NCBI GenBank assembly: GCA_017447775.1
Contig: JAFSMU010000021.1
Span: forward strand, 1 to 48,743
From: Clostridia bacterium
GTDB taxonomy: Bacteria > Bacillota > Clostridia > Oscillospirales > CAG-272
Direction: 5' to 3'
DNA: 48,743 nucleotides
Shown here: piece after piece, positions 6,885 to 13,875 of the stretch
Layout: the number at the start of each line of letters is the position of its first letter
How positions within the stretch are numbered: position 1 is the stretch's first letter
Program-made: the position numbers and the translations under genes
Notes under the pieces: generated by a model
What the model was told of the DNA's origin: nothing
Databases searched by the model: none
The model's input: only the letters and a program-made list of their open reading frames with translations

Positions 6885-8180
6885 TTATTTAAGACCGAAG
6901 CCGATCTTTATTTCTTCAACTTCCTCGTCGGTTATCGTAACTACTCCCGAGCCGAGCGCCGCCGCTTCGACAAGCGATTTTGCGCTGTATTCCATAACTT
7001 CAAGCCTGTCAAACGCGTTGAGAAGCGACGTTCCCGCGGCGATGAGGCAGTCGTTTTCGATGATGGCGACGGGGCTTTTCATCGAAATCTCCTTTGAAAG
7101 CAGCTCCGGCTGCATAAACGTCGAGCCGAAGGGGTACTTCTTTACCTCGCGCAGTGCGATGTAGCTTTCGGGGATCAGGCGCGCATCAAATTTGTTGTCC
7201 GTCACCGCAAACGCCATCATGTGCGGCGGGTGCGCGACGATGACCGTCTTTATCTCGGGATCGTTTGCGTAGAGGCTTTCGTGAAGAGCCACCGAGCGCG
7301 ACGGCATCTTCCCCGCCTCGCGCTTGCCGTCCTTGATCCTTACAAGGTCTTCGGGTTCAAGATACGCGCGGTCTTTGCCAAAGGGCGTGATGATGAACGA
7401 ACCGTCCGAAAGTCTGCACGAAAACGTGCCCTGCTCGCTTGTGAAAAGCTGATTGCCGTATGCGCGGCGGATAAGCTCGCACATATCGCGGCGAGCCGCA
7501 AGCTCCTCTGCCGTATGTACGTTTGACGAAAATTCATCCATTGTCGGCGCGGTCTTGCGCTTGAACGTTTCCATATTCTTTTCCGATATGCGCGAAACTT
7601 TCCCGCCGATAGTTGCGGCGTTTATCTGCACGCGGGCAAGATAATCGAGCGTTTCAAAGTTCATGAACGCCGAGAACAGATCCTTGGCACCGATGACGAC
7701 GCCGTGATTTTCAAGCATTACGGTGTTTATTCCTTTTGCGAATTCTGCGGCGATGTTCTGCCCGAGTTTATCGCTGCCGGGCAGCGCGTAGCCCGCGTAC
7801 GTTATTTTGCCGCAGAGCAGTTTTGCGTCGGGGATGATGTCGGTGTCCGGTATTATCCTCGCTATGCTGAACGCAACGAGCGCCGGCGGGTGCGCGTGAA
7901 GCACCGCTTTGATGTCGGGGCGGTTTTTGTATATCGCCAGATGGAACGGATACTCGACGCTCGGGCGGTGGTGTCCCACAAACTCGCCCGATGGCGTTAT
8001 CATCATTATATCCTCGCGGCGAAGCGAGCCTTTGTCGACGCCGCTCGGACTTATCCAGACGTTTCCGTCGGCGTCCTTTATCGAAAGGTTGCCGCCCGTT
8101 GTGGTGGTCATGCCGTAGTAGTACAGGCGGTTCATTATCTTGACTATCTGATCCGCCGGATGTAGCATTTCAAAATTCAT
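6885..8180 (-). CDS. Two-domain class II aldolase, probable rhamnulose-1-phosphate aldolase
   Basis: A 431-residue protein made of two tandem class II aldolase/adducin domains (about 1-205 and 225-425). Domain 1 has a complete active site: GGNLS, SPSG, Glu76 in PSVE, His95 and His97 in HAHPP, and His159 in ENHG. Domain 2 keeps the fold landmarks (TPFG, AHPP, ENDC) but lacks the Glu (SRSV), the first metal His (Val315) and the third (Asp377). The family cleaves sugar-1-phosphates to DHAP and an aldehyde using Zn. Position beside rhaA and rhaB suggests L-rhamnulose-1-phosphate as substrate, giving lactaldehyde; fuculose-1-phosphate is an alternative. GGGAG precedes the ATG, 15 bp after the capA-like stop. 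Confidence 0.85.
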   Translation of the reverse strand: MNFEMLHPADQIVKIMNRLYYYGMTTTTGGNLSIKDADGNVWISPSGVDKGSLRREDIMMITPSGEFVGHHRPSVEYPFHLAIYKNRPDIKAVLHAHPPALVAFSIARIIPDTDIIPDAKLLCGKITYAGYALPGSDKLGQNIAAEFAKGINTVMLENHGVVIGAKDLFSAFMNFETLDYLARVQINAATIGGKVSRISEKNMETFKRKTAPTMDEFSSNVHTAEELAARRDMCELIRRAYGNQLFTSEQGTFSCRLSDGSFIITPFGKDRAYLEPEDLVRIKDGKREAGKMPSRSVALHESLYANDPEIKTVIVAHPPHMMAFAVTDNKFDARLIPESYIALREVKKYPFGSTFMQPELLSKEISMKSPVAIIENDCLIAAGTSLLNAFDRLEVMEYSAKSLVEAAALGSGVVTITDEEVEEIKIGFGLK

Positions 8181-8195
8181 TTTTTCTCCCTTATT

Positions 8196-9254
8196 TCAGC
8201 GAAAGAGTTCGCCGATGTTTTGATAAAACAGGTCATTTAGCATATCTTTATCAAACGCGCGCTCGTTTTTTTCGTTTTGCGTGCCGTGTGATCGGGCAAG
8301 CTCGTCGGTGTACTCCGAAAGCAGATAAACAGTGTGCCCGCGGTGGTCCTTGTCATAGTGGCAGACGGTCGGTATTATCTTCGGGTTTTCGACGTGCACG
8401 CCGCCGCTGTCACGAACAAAATCAAGCGTCAGAATGCCGCCGAGCTGCTGCGCGCCGTATCGCATATTCGATACGAAATTGCCGAGCGAGTACGCGCAAA
8501 ACGTGCGTCGCTCTCCCGCCTCTATCCACTCGCACGGCAAAATCACGTGCGGATGAGTGCCGATAATTACGTCGGCGCCGAGGCTTGCAAGCAGGCGCGC
8601 CTGCTCTTTTTGCTTTTCGGTCGGCTCAAATCTTTCAATATATCGCCCCGTGTCGTACTCGTTTCCCCAGTGCATCGAAACGACGACTGCGTCGGCGATC
8701 TCCTTTGCAAGCTTCATATCGCGCCGCACGCGGTTTTCGTCAAAGCGGGAAACGCACATCGACGTTCCGCAGTTTGTGGCGTAGGTGTATGACAGAAACG
8801 CGATCACAACGTCGCCGCGCCGCACCGTTTTCACTCCGCCGTCGCCGATAACGCACTCCGCCGTTTGCGAAAGATACCCCTGCGTGAACAGAAACCCCGC
8901 CTCGCCTTGATCGAGCGAGTGGTTGTTTGCGATATTTATCACGTCAAATCCCGCGCCGACAAGCGCCGCGCCGACCTCGACCGGCGAGCAAAACCTCGGA
9001 TATCCCGAATAGCCGCCCGTGCCGAGCATCGTTTCCTGATTTACAAAGGCGACGTCAGATGCGGCGATGATATCCGCAACTCCCGCGTAAACGGGCGAAA
9101 AATCAAACCCCGCTCCGACAGACGCTCCTTTATATATGCTTGTGTGTATCAGATTGTCGCCGACGGCGACAAACGTGACTTTGTTTTTCGCCGTGCCGCC
9201 GTGAAACGACGGCATAACGGCGAGAATTGCAAGTATTGCGATCAGTCTTCTCAT
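8196..9254 (-). CDS. CapA-family (PgsA-like) metallophosphoesterase, secreted
   Basis: A 352-residue member of the CapA/PgsA family, calcineurin-like phosphoesterases linked in some species to poly-gamma-glutamate capsule and in others to uncharacterised envelope work. The N-terminus is a short hydrophobic signal sequence (about residues 1-20), so the protein is likely exported or membrane-anchored. Family motifs follow in order: VGDNLIH, FVNQETMLG, IANNHSLDQG, MHWGNEYD, IGTHPHVI and YSLGNF. There are no capB/capC neighbours, which argues against a capsule operon. It lies between rhaA and the aldolase in the rhamnose cluster, 40 bp after rhaA. GGAG precedes the ATG. Confidence 0.88.
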   Translation of the reverse strand: MRRLIAILAILAVMPSFHGGTAKNKVTFVAVGDNLIHTSIYKGASVGAGFDFSPVYAGVADIIAASDVAFVNQETMLGTGGYSGYPRFCSPVEVGAALVGAGFDVINIANNHSLDQGEAGFLFTQGYLSQTAECVIGDGGVKTVRRGDVVIAFLSYTYATNCGTSMCVSRFDENRVRRDMKLAKEIADAVVVSMHWGNEYDTGRYIERFEPTEKQKEQARLLASLGADVIIGTHPHVILPCEWIEAGERRTFCAYSLGNFVSNMRYGAQQLGGILTLDFVRDSGGVHVENPKIIPTVCHYDKDHRGHTVYLLSEYTDELARSHGTQNEKNERAFDKDMLNDLFYQNIGELFR

Positions 9255-9294
9255 AAGTGCTCCGATTTTATTCTCTCGCGCTTATTTTGACGCA

Positions 9295-10536
9295 TTATCT
9301 CTTGGATAATACCTCTTTTTCGTATTTTTTGACTTCGTCGAGCCACTTTGCGGACGCTATGACGCCTTCCCTCTCGCAGTATTCTTCCCAAACCGCGCCA
9401 AACGGGAGCGTTTTGAGCTCTTCAAGCAGTGCAAGGCGACCTGTAAAGTCAAAGCCGTATTCCATTTTGCGAAGCGTTTCCGTCGGTTCAAGGGCGGCTG
9501 TCAGCAGTGCCTTTTGCATATTGCGGATGCCTATCGACCACGCGGCGATGCGGTTTATCGACGCGTCGAAATAGTCGAGCCCGATGTGTACCTTTTCCTC
9601 GCCGCAGCGGAGAATTTCGGCAGCGATTGCTTTCAGCTCGTCGTCAAGGATTATGACGTGGTCGGAGTCCCATCTTACAGGGCGCGAAACGTGAAGCAGT
9701 ATCTCTTTGCCGAACATAACGCAAGAGGAAATTTTGTCGGAGATGACCTCTGTCGGATGGAAATGTCCCGCGTCAAGCGTGATGAGCATATCGTGCGTCA
9801 GCGCGTAGCCCATGACGAACTCGTGCGAGCCGACGGTGCAGCTTTCGGCGCCGATGCCGAATACCTTGCTCTCAACGGCGTTGAGGTTGAGGGACGTGTC
9901 AGCGCCCTTCATTATCTTATCGAGCGAGTCGGCATAGCGCGCGCGTGCGGCGTAGCGATCGACGGTGATATCCTTGAATCCGTCCGGCACCCAGTAGTTC
10001 GTTACGGCTTTGTTGCCGAGTTCTTTGCCGAAATACTCTGCGATCTTTCTTGAAGCTATGCAGTGATCTATCCAGAAGTCGCGCACCGCTTTGTCGGGAT
10101 GCGAGAGAGTCAGCCCGTCGCTTGACAGCTTGTGAGAGAAGCACGTCGGGTTGAAGTCAAGCCCGATCTTTCTTTCTTTGGCGTAATCTACCCAGCTTGT
10201 AAAGTGCTTCGGCTCGATCTTGTCGCGCTCGACAGGCGTGCCGCCGTTGTCGAGGTAGATGGCGTGAAGGTTGAGCCTTTTCGTGCCGGGGACAAGCGAG
10301 AACGTCTTGTCGATATCGGCGCGCAGCTGTTCGATGTTGCGGGCGCGTCCGGGATAGTTGCCCGTCGTCTGAATGCCGCCCGTGAGGTCGCCGTCGGGAT
10401 TTTCAAAACCGCGCACGTCGTCGCCCTGCCAGCAGTGAACGGAAACGGGTATTTTTGCGATGCGCGCCATCGCCGCCTCTGTGTCGACGCCTATCTCGGC
10501 GTATCTTTCTTTTGCAAGTTCGTATGCCTTTGACAT
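9295..10536 (-). CDS. rhaA: L-rhamnose isomerase
   Basis: RhaA converts L-rhamnose to L-rhamnulose, the first step of rhamnose breakdown, as a Mn/Zn-dependent TIM-barrel enzyme. The 413-residue product has the normal length and clear signatures: [15 protein letters not shown] near residue 32, [15 protein letters not shown] near 54, [10 protein letters not shown] near 88, and the metal/substrate segment [17 protein letters not shown] precedes the ATG. It is the second catabolic gene after rhaB, separated from it by the unknown membrane gene at 10559-11203. Confidence 0.97.
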   Translation of the reverse strand: MSKAYELAKERYAEIGVDTEAAMARIAKIPVSVHCWQGDDVRGFENPDGDLTGGIQTTGNYPGRARNIEQLRADIDKTFSLVPGTKRLNLHAIYLDNGGTPVERDKIEPKHFTSWVDYAKERKIGLDFNPTCFSHKLSSDGLTLSHPDKAVRDFWIDHCIASRKIAEYFGKELGNKAVTNYWVPDGFKDITVDRYAARARYADSLDKIMKGADTSLNLNAVESKVFGIGAESCTVGSHEFVMGYALTHDMLITLDAGHFHPTEVISDKISSCVMFGKEILLHVSRPVRWDSDHVIILDDELKAIAAEILRCGEEKVHIGLDYFDASINRIAAWSIGIRNMQKALLTAALEPTETLRKMEYGFDFTGRLALLEELKTLPFGAVWEEYCEREGVIASAKWLDEVKKYEKEVLSKR

Positions 10537-10558
10537 TGTGGTATCTCCTTATATGTAT

Positions 10559-11203
10559 TTAATTATTTTTTTCTTTTTCAAGCCGTTTTGTTTCTTTTTC
10601 AAGTTTTTTTTGCTGAAATTTTGTAGGTTTGCGCGGGACGTTGTATTTTTTTATAATTTCAAGAAAATCGATCGTGCTCGGCTCTGTTATTCCGCTATAA
10701 TAAAGATACGTATTAATCGTTTTGTATTTTGTTTTGATGGTAAGAATGCGGTACTTTCGGACAAAGAGACATTTATCTTCCAAATCATCCACCGTATAGT
10801 ATTCGCAATCTCCGTATCCGATTTTCAGCGTTTTATTATCAAGTCCGCAATAGATAAAATAGTCCTTATCATCAAAGAACACAATTTTACGCACGGCAAT
10901 TACATAAAGCGCAGCGAAGTTAAGCAACAGGAATGCTCCAAATCCGATCCTTACGAAAACGCCGATATCTTCTACGGTATTGACGTCTGAAAAAATGTCT
11001 GCACCGAGATATACGTCATAATACGGCATAAGCCAAATGTTAAGCCCAAGCGCCAAAATGACCATCGCCAAGTTGCCCGGCTCGACCACTTTACCGCCGA
11101 CGCTTTCGTAAATATCATTTTCACGGGAGCTCTTTATGCGTAGAATTATAGTTGCAACAAGCACAGCCGCGCTTATCGATGCAACAATTATAAACTCAAC
11201 CAC
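10559..11203 (-). CDS. Unknown three-helix membrane protein inside the rha cluster
   Basis: I do not recognise this 214-residue protein. Hydrophobic segments lie at about residues 2-22, 44-62 and 83-105. The soluble C-terminal half contains repeated Lys/Tyr-rich beta-like stretches (YRILTIKTKYKTINTYLY) and ends in a highly basic Lys/Glu tail. The start is a GTG preceded by GGAAG at 7 nt; no in-frame ATG fits. It is clearly more AT-rich than rhaA and rhaB on either side, which suggests later insertion into the operon. It is read in the same direction, with 25 bp to rhaB and 22 bp to rhaA. A role in sugar uptake is conceivable but nothing in the sequence shows it. Confidence 0.78.
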   Translation of the reverse strand: MVEFIIVASISAAVLVATIILRIKSSRENDIYESVGGKVVEPGNLAMVILALGLNIWLMPYYDVYLGADIFSDVNTVEDIGVFVRIGFGAFLLLNFAALYVIAVRKIVFFDDKDYFIYCGLDNKTLKIGYGDCEYYTVDDLEDKCLFVRKYRILTIKTKYKTINTYLYYSGITEPSTIDFLEIIKKYNVPRKPTKFQQKKLEKETKRLEKEKNN

Positions 11204-11228
11204 CGAGATACTTCCATCCTTTTTCAGT

Positions 11229-12707
11229 TCAGCAATTTGTTATCTTTTTGAATTTTTCGTATGCGTCGTCCCAAGCGGCGGTATCGGTCGGCTCGTAATA
11301 GTTCATCTCAAACGAATTTGAAATGACCTCTCTGCCCTGCCATATATCGCCGATTTCGCCCGCGGCTATTGCCTGAGCTATGATGTTGCCGAGCGCCGTC
11401 GCCTCTATCGGCCCCGCTTTTACGGGGCGCGCACAAGCGTTTGCCGTGAACTGCATAAGCGGTTTTTCCTGCGTGCCGCCGCCGACAACGTTTATCGACG
11501 GGAGCCGCTCACCCGAAAGCGAGTCTATCATATCGACTGTCGAGCGGTATTTAAGCGCAAGGCTTTCAAGTATGCAGCGCACGATCTCGCCCTTCGTTTC
11601 GGGAATGGGCTGATCAGTCTCCGCGCAGTATTCGGCTATTCTTTTCGGAAGATTGCCCGGAGCGGCAAAGCGCGGATCGTCGGGATCGATAAAGCACTTG
11701 AACGGCTTTGCACTAGACGCCATTTTTGAAAGCTCCGCAAAGCTCAGCTCCTCGCCCTCGCGCATCCACTGGCGGCGCGATTCCTGTTCGAGCCAAAGGC
11801 CCGTTATATTCTTTGAAAATCTTATCGTATTGTCGGCGCCGCCCTCGTTTGTGAAATTGCACTCGCGCGTGCGATCGCTGATGATCGGTTCCTTTGCTTC
11901 CGTGCCCATTATCGACCACGTGCCGGATGATATCCAGATAAAATCTTCTCCCTCGGCAGGCACTGCCATGACTGCGCTGCCTGTATCGTGCGCCGCGACG
12001 GAAACAACGTTCGCTCCGATCCCGCCCACTTCCTCGCGGACGTCGTCGCGCATCTTTCCTATGACCGTGGCCGGTTTAACAATGTCGCGGAACAGTTTTC
12101 TCGGCAGACCGAATTTGTCGATGAGCTCCCACGACCAGTCGCGCGCCTTCGCGTCGAGCATCTGGCTCGTCGACGCTATTGTGTACTCCGTCTGCTTTAC
12201 GCCTGTGAGGAAGTAGTTGAGCAGATCGGGAACAAAAAGCATATCCTGCGCCACCTCAAGCAGCTCGGGCGAGTCTTTTTTCACCGCAAGGAGCTGGTAG
12301 AGCGTGTTGAAATCGACGACCTGTATGCCGGTTTTTTCATATACCCAATCGGGAGAAACGAGCTTTGCCGCGTATTCGGGCATTGAGTCGTTGCGCGCGT
12401 CGCGGTAGTGGACGGGACTGCCGAGAAGGTGGCCGTTTTTGTCGAGCAGGCCGAAGTCAACGCCCCATGTGTCGATACCTATCGACGCGATGTCGCGGTC
12501 GTTGCCGAGCGCGCACTTGCGTATTGAATTTTTAATCTCGTGGAAAATTCTGAGAATGTCCCACGTGTACTGCCCCGCCGCCATGACGGGATCGTTTGTG
12601 AAGCGGTGGTTTTCCGCAAGGGTGATCCTTTTGCCGTCAAAGGTGCCGACGATCCCGCGCCCGCTCGACGCGCCGAGATCTATCGCAAGATATTTTGTTG
12701 TTTTCAT
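11229..12707 (-). CDS. rhaB: Rhamnulokinase (FGGY carbohydrate kinase)
   Basis: RhaB phosphorylates L-rhamnulose to rhamnulose 1-phosphate. The 492-residue protein has the FGGY-kinase architecture: N-terminal phosphate-1 loop AIDLGASSGRGIVG, the catalytic segment GIDTWGVDFGLLD, AHDTGSAVMAVP before the second domain, and the adenosine-binding VVGGGTQEKPLMQFTANA. WGVDFG and the AIDLGASSGR start favour rhamnulokinase over other FGGY kinases, and rhaA lies downstream. GGAGG stands 6 nt before the ATG. Immediately upstream of that ribosome site are three tandem 11-bp repeats that fill the gap to the preceding gene. Confidence 0.95.
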   Translation of the reverse strand: MKTTKYLAIDLGASSGRGIVGTFDGKRITLAENHRFTNDPVMAAGQYTWDILRIFHEIKNSIRKCALGNDRDIASIGIDTWGVDFGLLDKNGHLLGSPVHYRDARNDSMPEYAAKLVSPDWVYEKTGIQVVDFNTLYQLLAVKKDSPELLEVAQDMLFVPDLLNYFLTGVKQTEYTIASTSQMLDAKARDWSWELIDKFGLPRKLFRDIVKPATVIGKMRDDVREEVGGIGANVVSVAAHDTGSAVMAVPAEGEDFIWISSGTWSIMGTEAKEPIISDRTRECNFTNEGGADNTIRFSKNITGLWLEQESRRQWMREGEELSFAELSKMASSAKPFKCFIDPDDPRFAAPGNLPKRIAEYCAETDQPIPETKGEIVRCILESLALKYRSTVDMIDSLSGERLPSINVVGGGTQEKPLMQFTANACARPVKAGPIEATALGNIIAQAIAAGEIGDIWQGREVISNSFEMNYYEPTDTAAWDDAYEKFKKITNC

Positions 12708-12717
12708 ATTTTCCTCC

Positions 12718-12750
12718 GATGAGTATTAGATGAGTATTAAATGAGTATTA
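12718..12750. repeat. Three tandem 11-bp repeats upstream of rhaB
   Basis: GATGAGTATTA occurs twice without change (12718-12728, 12729-12739), followed by AATGAGTATTA (12740-12750). On the rhaB strand this reads as three TAATACTCATY units ending at the ribosome site. The period is close to one DNA helical turn, so repeated protein-binding sites are possible. A slippage-prone spacer is the simpler reading. Confidence 0.8.
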
Positions 12751-12754
12751 TTTG

Positions 12755-13351
12755 TTATTCTTCCGACTTTTTGTAATCGGGATCGTTCGCAAACTCGATT
12801 TGTCTGCAAAGAAAATTCAATTCATCGCCCGAATTCAAACAAACTTTTATTTCAATAAGATCGTTAAATGTAAACTTGTTGTTTGGATTTGTCCCGTGCG
12901 AACCGACAGTTAAATCAAGATCTGATTTGGGCATTGAAATCCATTTGCCGTCTTCGTTTCTACCTATAATTTGCAATTCTCGTTTTTTGTGAAATTCTCC
13001 CAATGTCCGAGCGCCCAACACACTTTCGTGCGGCTCAACATAGCTCACCGAAGAAACGTGGCGCCCATTGCCCCATAATTCCAAAGATGTAACGTCCAAC
13101 GCCGCTACGTCGGACATGATCATTTTTATATATTGCGTGTCAACACCGCAAATTTTTTTGAAATCATCTCTTGATTTTATAATGTTCCCATTGCCGTCGT
13201 GCCACTCATAATCAACCTCAACCGTGAGTGTCGCGCGTCTGTTGTTCATATCATATTCAAATGCTTCCAACCAGTCGTCGTGCATTGAAAGTTCTTTTGA
13301 ATTTAGCATATATGCGTTTGTTTTGTCAAAAACCATTTTTTTATATTCCAT
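12755..13351 (-). CDS. Unknown AT-rich protein upstream of rhaB
   Basis: I do not recognise this 198-residue protein. It has no signal peptide or membrane segment, is rich in charged and Asn residues, and looks like a single soluble mixed alpha/beta domain (VEVDYEWHDGNGNIIKSRDD, then KMIMSDVAALDVTSLELWG). The ATG at 13351 is chosen because AAAGGAAAG lies just upstream; a TTG at 13366 also lies in frame but has no ribosome site. Its base composition is more AT-rich than the rha genes. It ends 47 bp before rhaB, in the same direction, so it could be co-transcribed. The repeat-flanked GIY-YIG gene lies just upstream. Confidence 0.7.
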   Translation of the reverse strand: MEYKKMVFDKTNAYMLNSKELSMHDDWLEAFEYDMNNRRATLTVEVDYEWHDGNGNIIKSRDDFKKICGVDTQYIKMIMSDVAALDVTSLELWGNGRHVSSVSYVEPHESVLGARTLGEFHKKRELQIIGRNEDGKWISMPKSDLDLTVGSHGTNPNNKFTFNDLIEIKVCLNSGDELNFLCRQIEFANDPDYKKSEE

Positions 13352-13391
13352 CTTCTTTCCTTTCAAACGAGTCTTTTATAGCACAAACAAC

Positions 13392-13435
13392 TGTCATTGC
13401 GAGGAGTGCGCCTGCGCACGACGCGGCAATCTCCC
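13392..13435 (+). repeat. Inverted-repeat arm, left of the GIY-YIG gene
   Basis: A 44-bp element beginning TGTCATTGCGAGGAG and ending GGCAATCTCCC, with an internal hairpin GTGCGC-CT-GCGCAC. It abuts the stop codon of the GIY-YIG gene. The same element occurs in opposite orientation on the other side of that gene at 13729-13771, with a different but also self-complementary middle. Confidence 0.88.
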
Positions 13436-13714
13436 TTATTTGAACAAATCGTTCCATTCCGGATTTATGCTCTCAATAAGTTCGTTTTTCTTTTTTCTTG
13501 ACCAACTTTTAATTTGTTTTTCTCTTGCTATTGCGGAAAGAACGTCTGACGTTTGCTCAAAATAAACGAGTTTGTCCACATTGTATTGTGATGTAAAACC
13601 GCTGTTAATTTTTCTTTTGTGTTCGTTTACACGCCTTTCAAGATCGTTTGTGATGCCTGTGTAAAGGACGGTGTTGTATTTGTTTGATAAGATATACACG
13701 AAATATGTTTTCAT
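13436..13714 (-). CDS. Small GIY-YIG nuclease family protein
   Basis: A 92-residue single-domain GIY-YIG protein. The variant signature reads VYILSNKYNTVLYTGITNDL (residues 5-24), followed by RRVNEHK with the conserved Arg. The family tail is REKQIKSWSRKKKNELIESI with NPEWNDLF at the end. The type occurs in many bacteria and its substrate is not established. The ATG at 13714 is chosen because the homology starts there; there is no strong ribosome site. The gene is exactly bracketed by inverted copies of a 44-bp repeat, which suggests that gene and repeats move or persist as a unit. It is AT-rich compared with its surroundings. Confidence 0.9.
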   Translation of the reverse strand: MKTYFVYILSNKYNTVLYTGITNDLERRVNEHKRKINSGFTSQYNVDKLVYFEQTSDVLSAIAREKQIKSWSRKKKNELIESINPEWNDLFK

Positions 13715-13728
13715 TGTTTTTTGTGTTT

Positions 13729-13771
13729 GGGAGATTGCCACGTCGCAACTTCGTTGCTCCTCGCAATGACA
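13729..13771 (-). repeat. Inverted-repeat arm, right of the GIY-YIG gene
   Basis: The reverse complement begins TGTCATTGCGAGGAG and ends ACGTGGCAATCTCCC, matching the left arm at both ends. The middle forms a different short hairpin (GCAAC-TTC-GTTGC on the plus strand), so pairing is kept while sequence differs. It lies 14 bp upstream of the GIY-YIG start codon. Confidence 0.88.
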
Positions 13772-13775
13772 GGCA

Positions 13776-13807
13776 GGGAAGCAACTTCGGCGCTCTTCGC
13801 AATGACA
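13776..13807 (-). repeat. Partial third copy of the 44-bp repeat
   Basis: The reverse complement begins TGTCATTGCGAAGAGCGCC and lacks the GGCAATCTCCC end. It lies in tandem with the right arm, in the same orientation, 4 bp away. Confidence 0.72.
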
Positions 13808-13875
13808 GGCGGGGAATTATGCGCTCCAACCCGTTATTGTAAGACGTTTTTTTGTTATGAAATTTGTTAATATAC

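Noticed and set aside
12718..12750. CRISPR-like array
   Set aside because: The 11-bp repeats are directly tandem with no spacers and there are no cas genes.
13742..13875. Terminator for mutS2 in the repeat tail
   Set aside because: The repeats form hairpins, but none is followed by a T tract on the mutS2 strand next to its stop.
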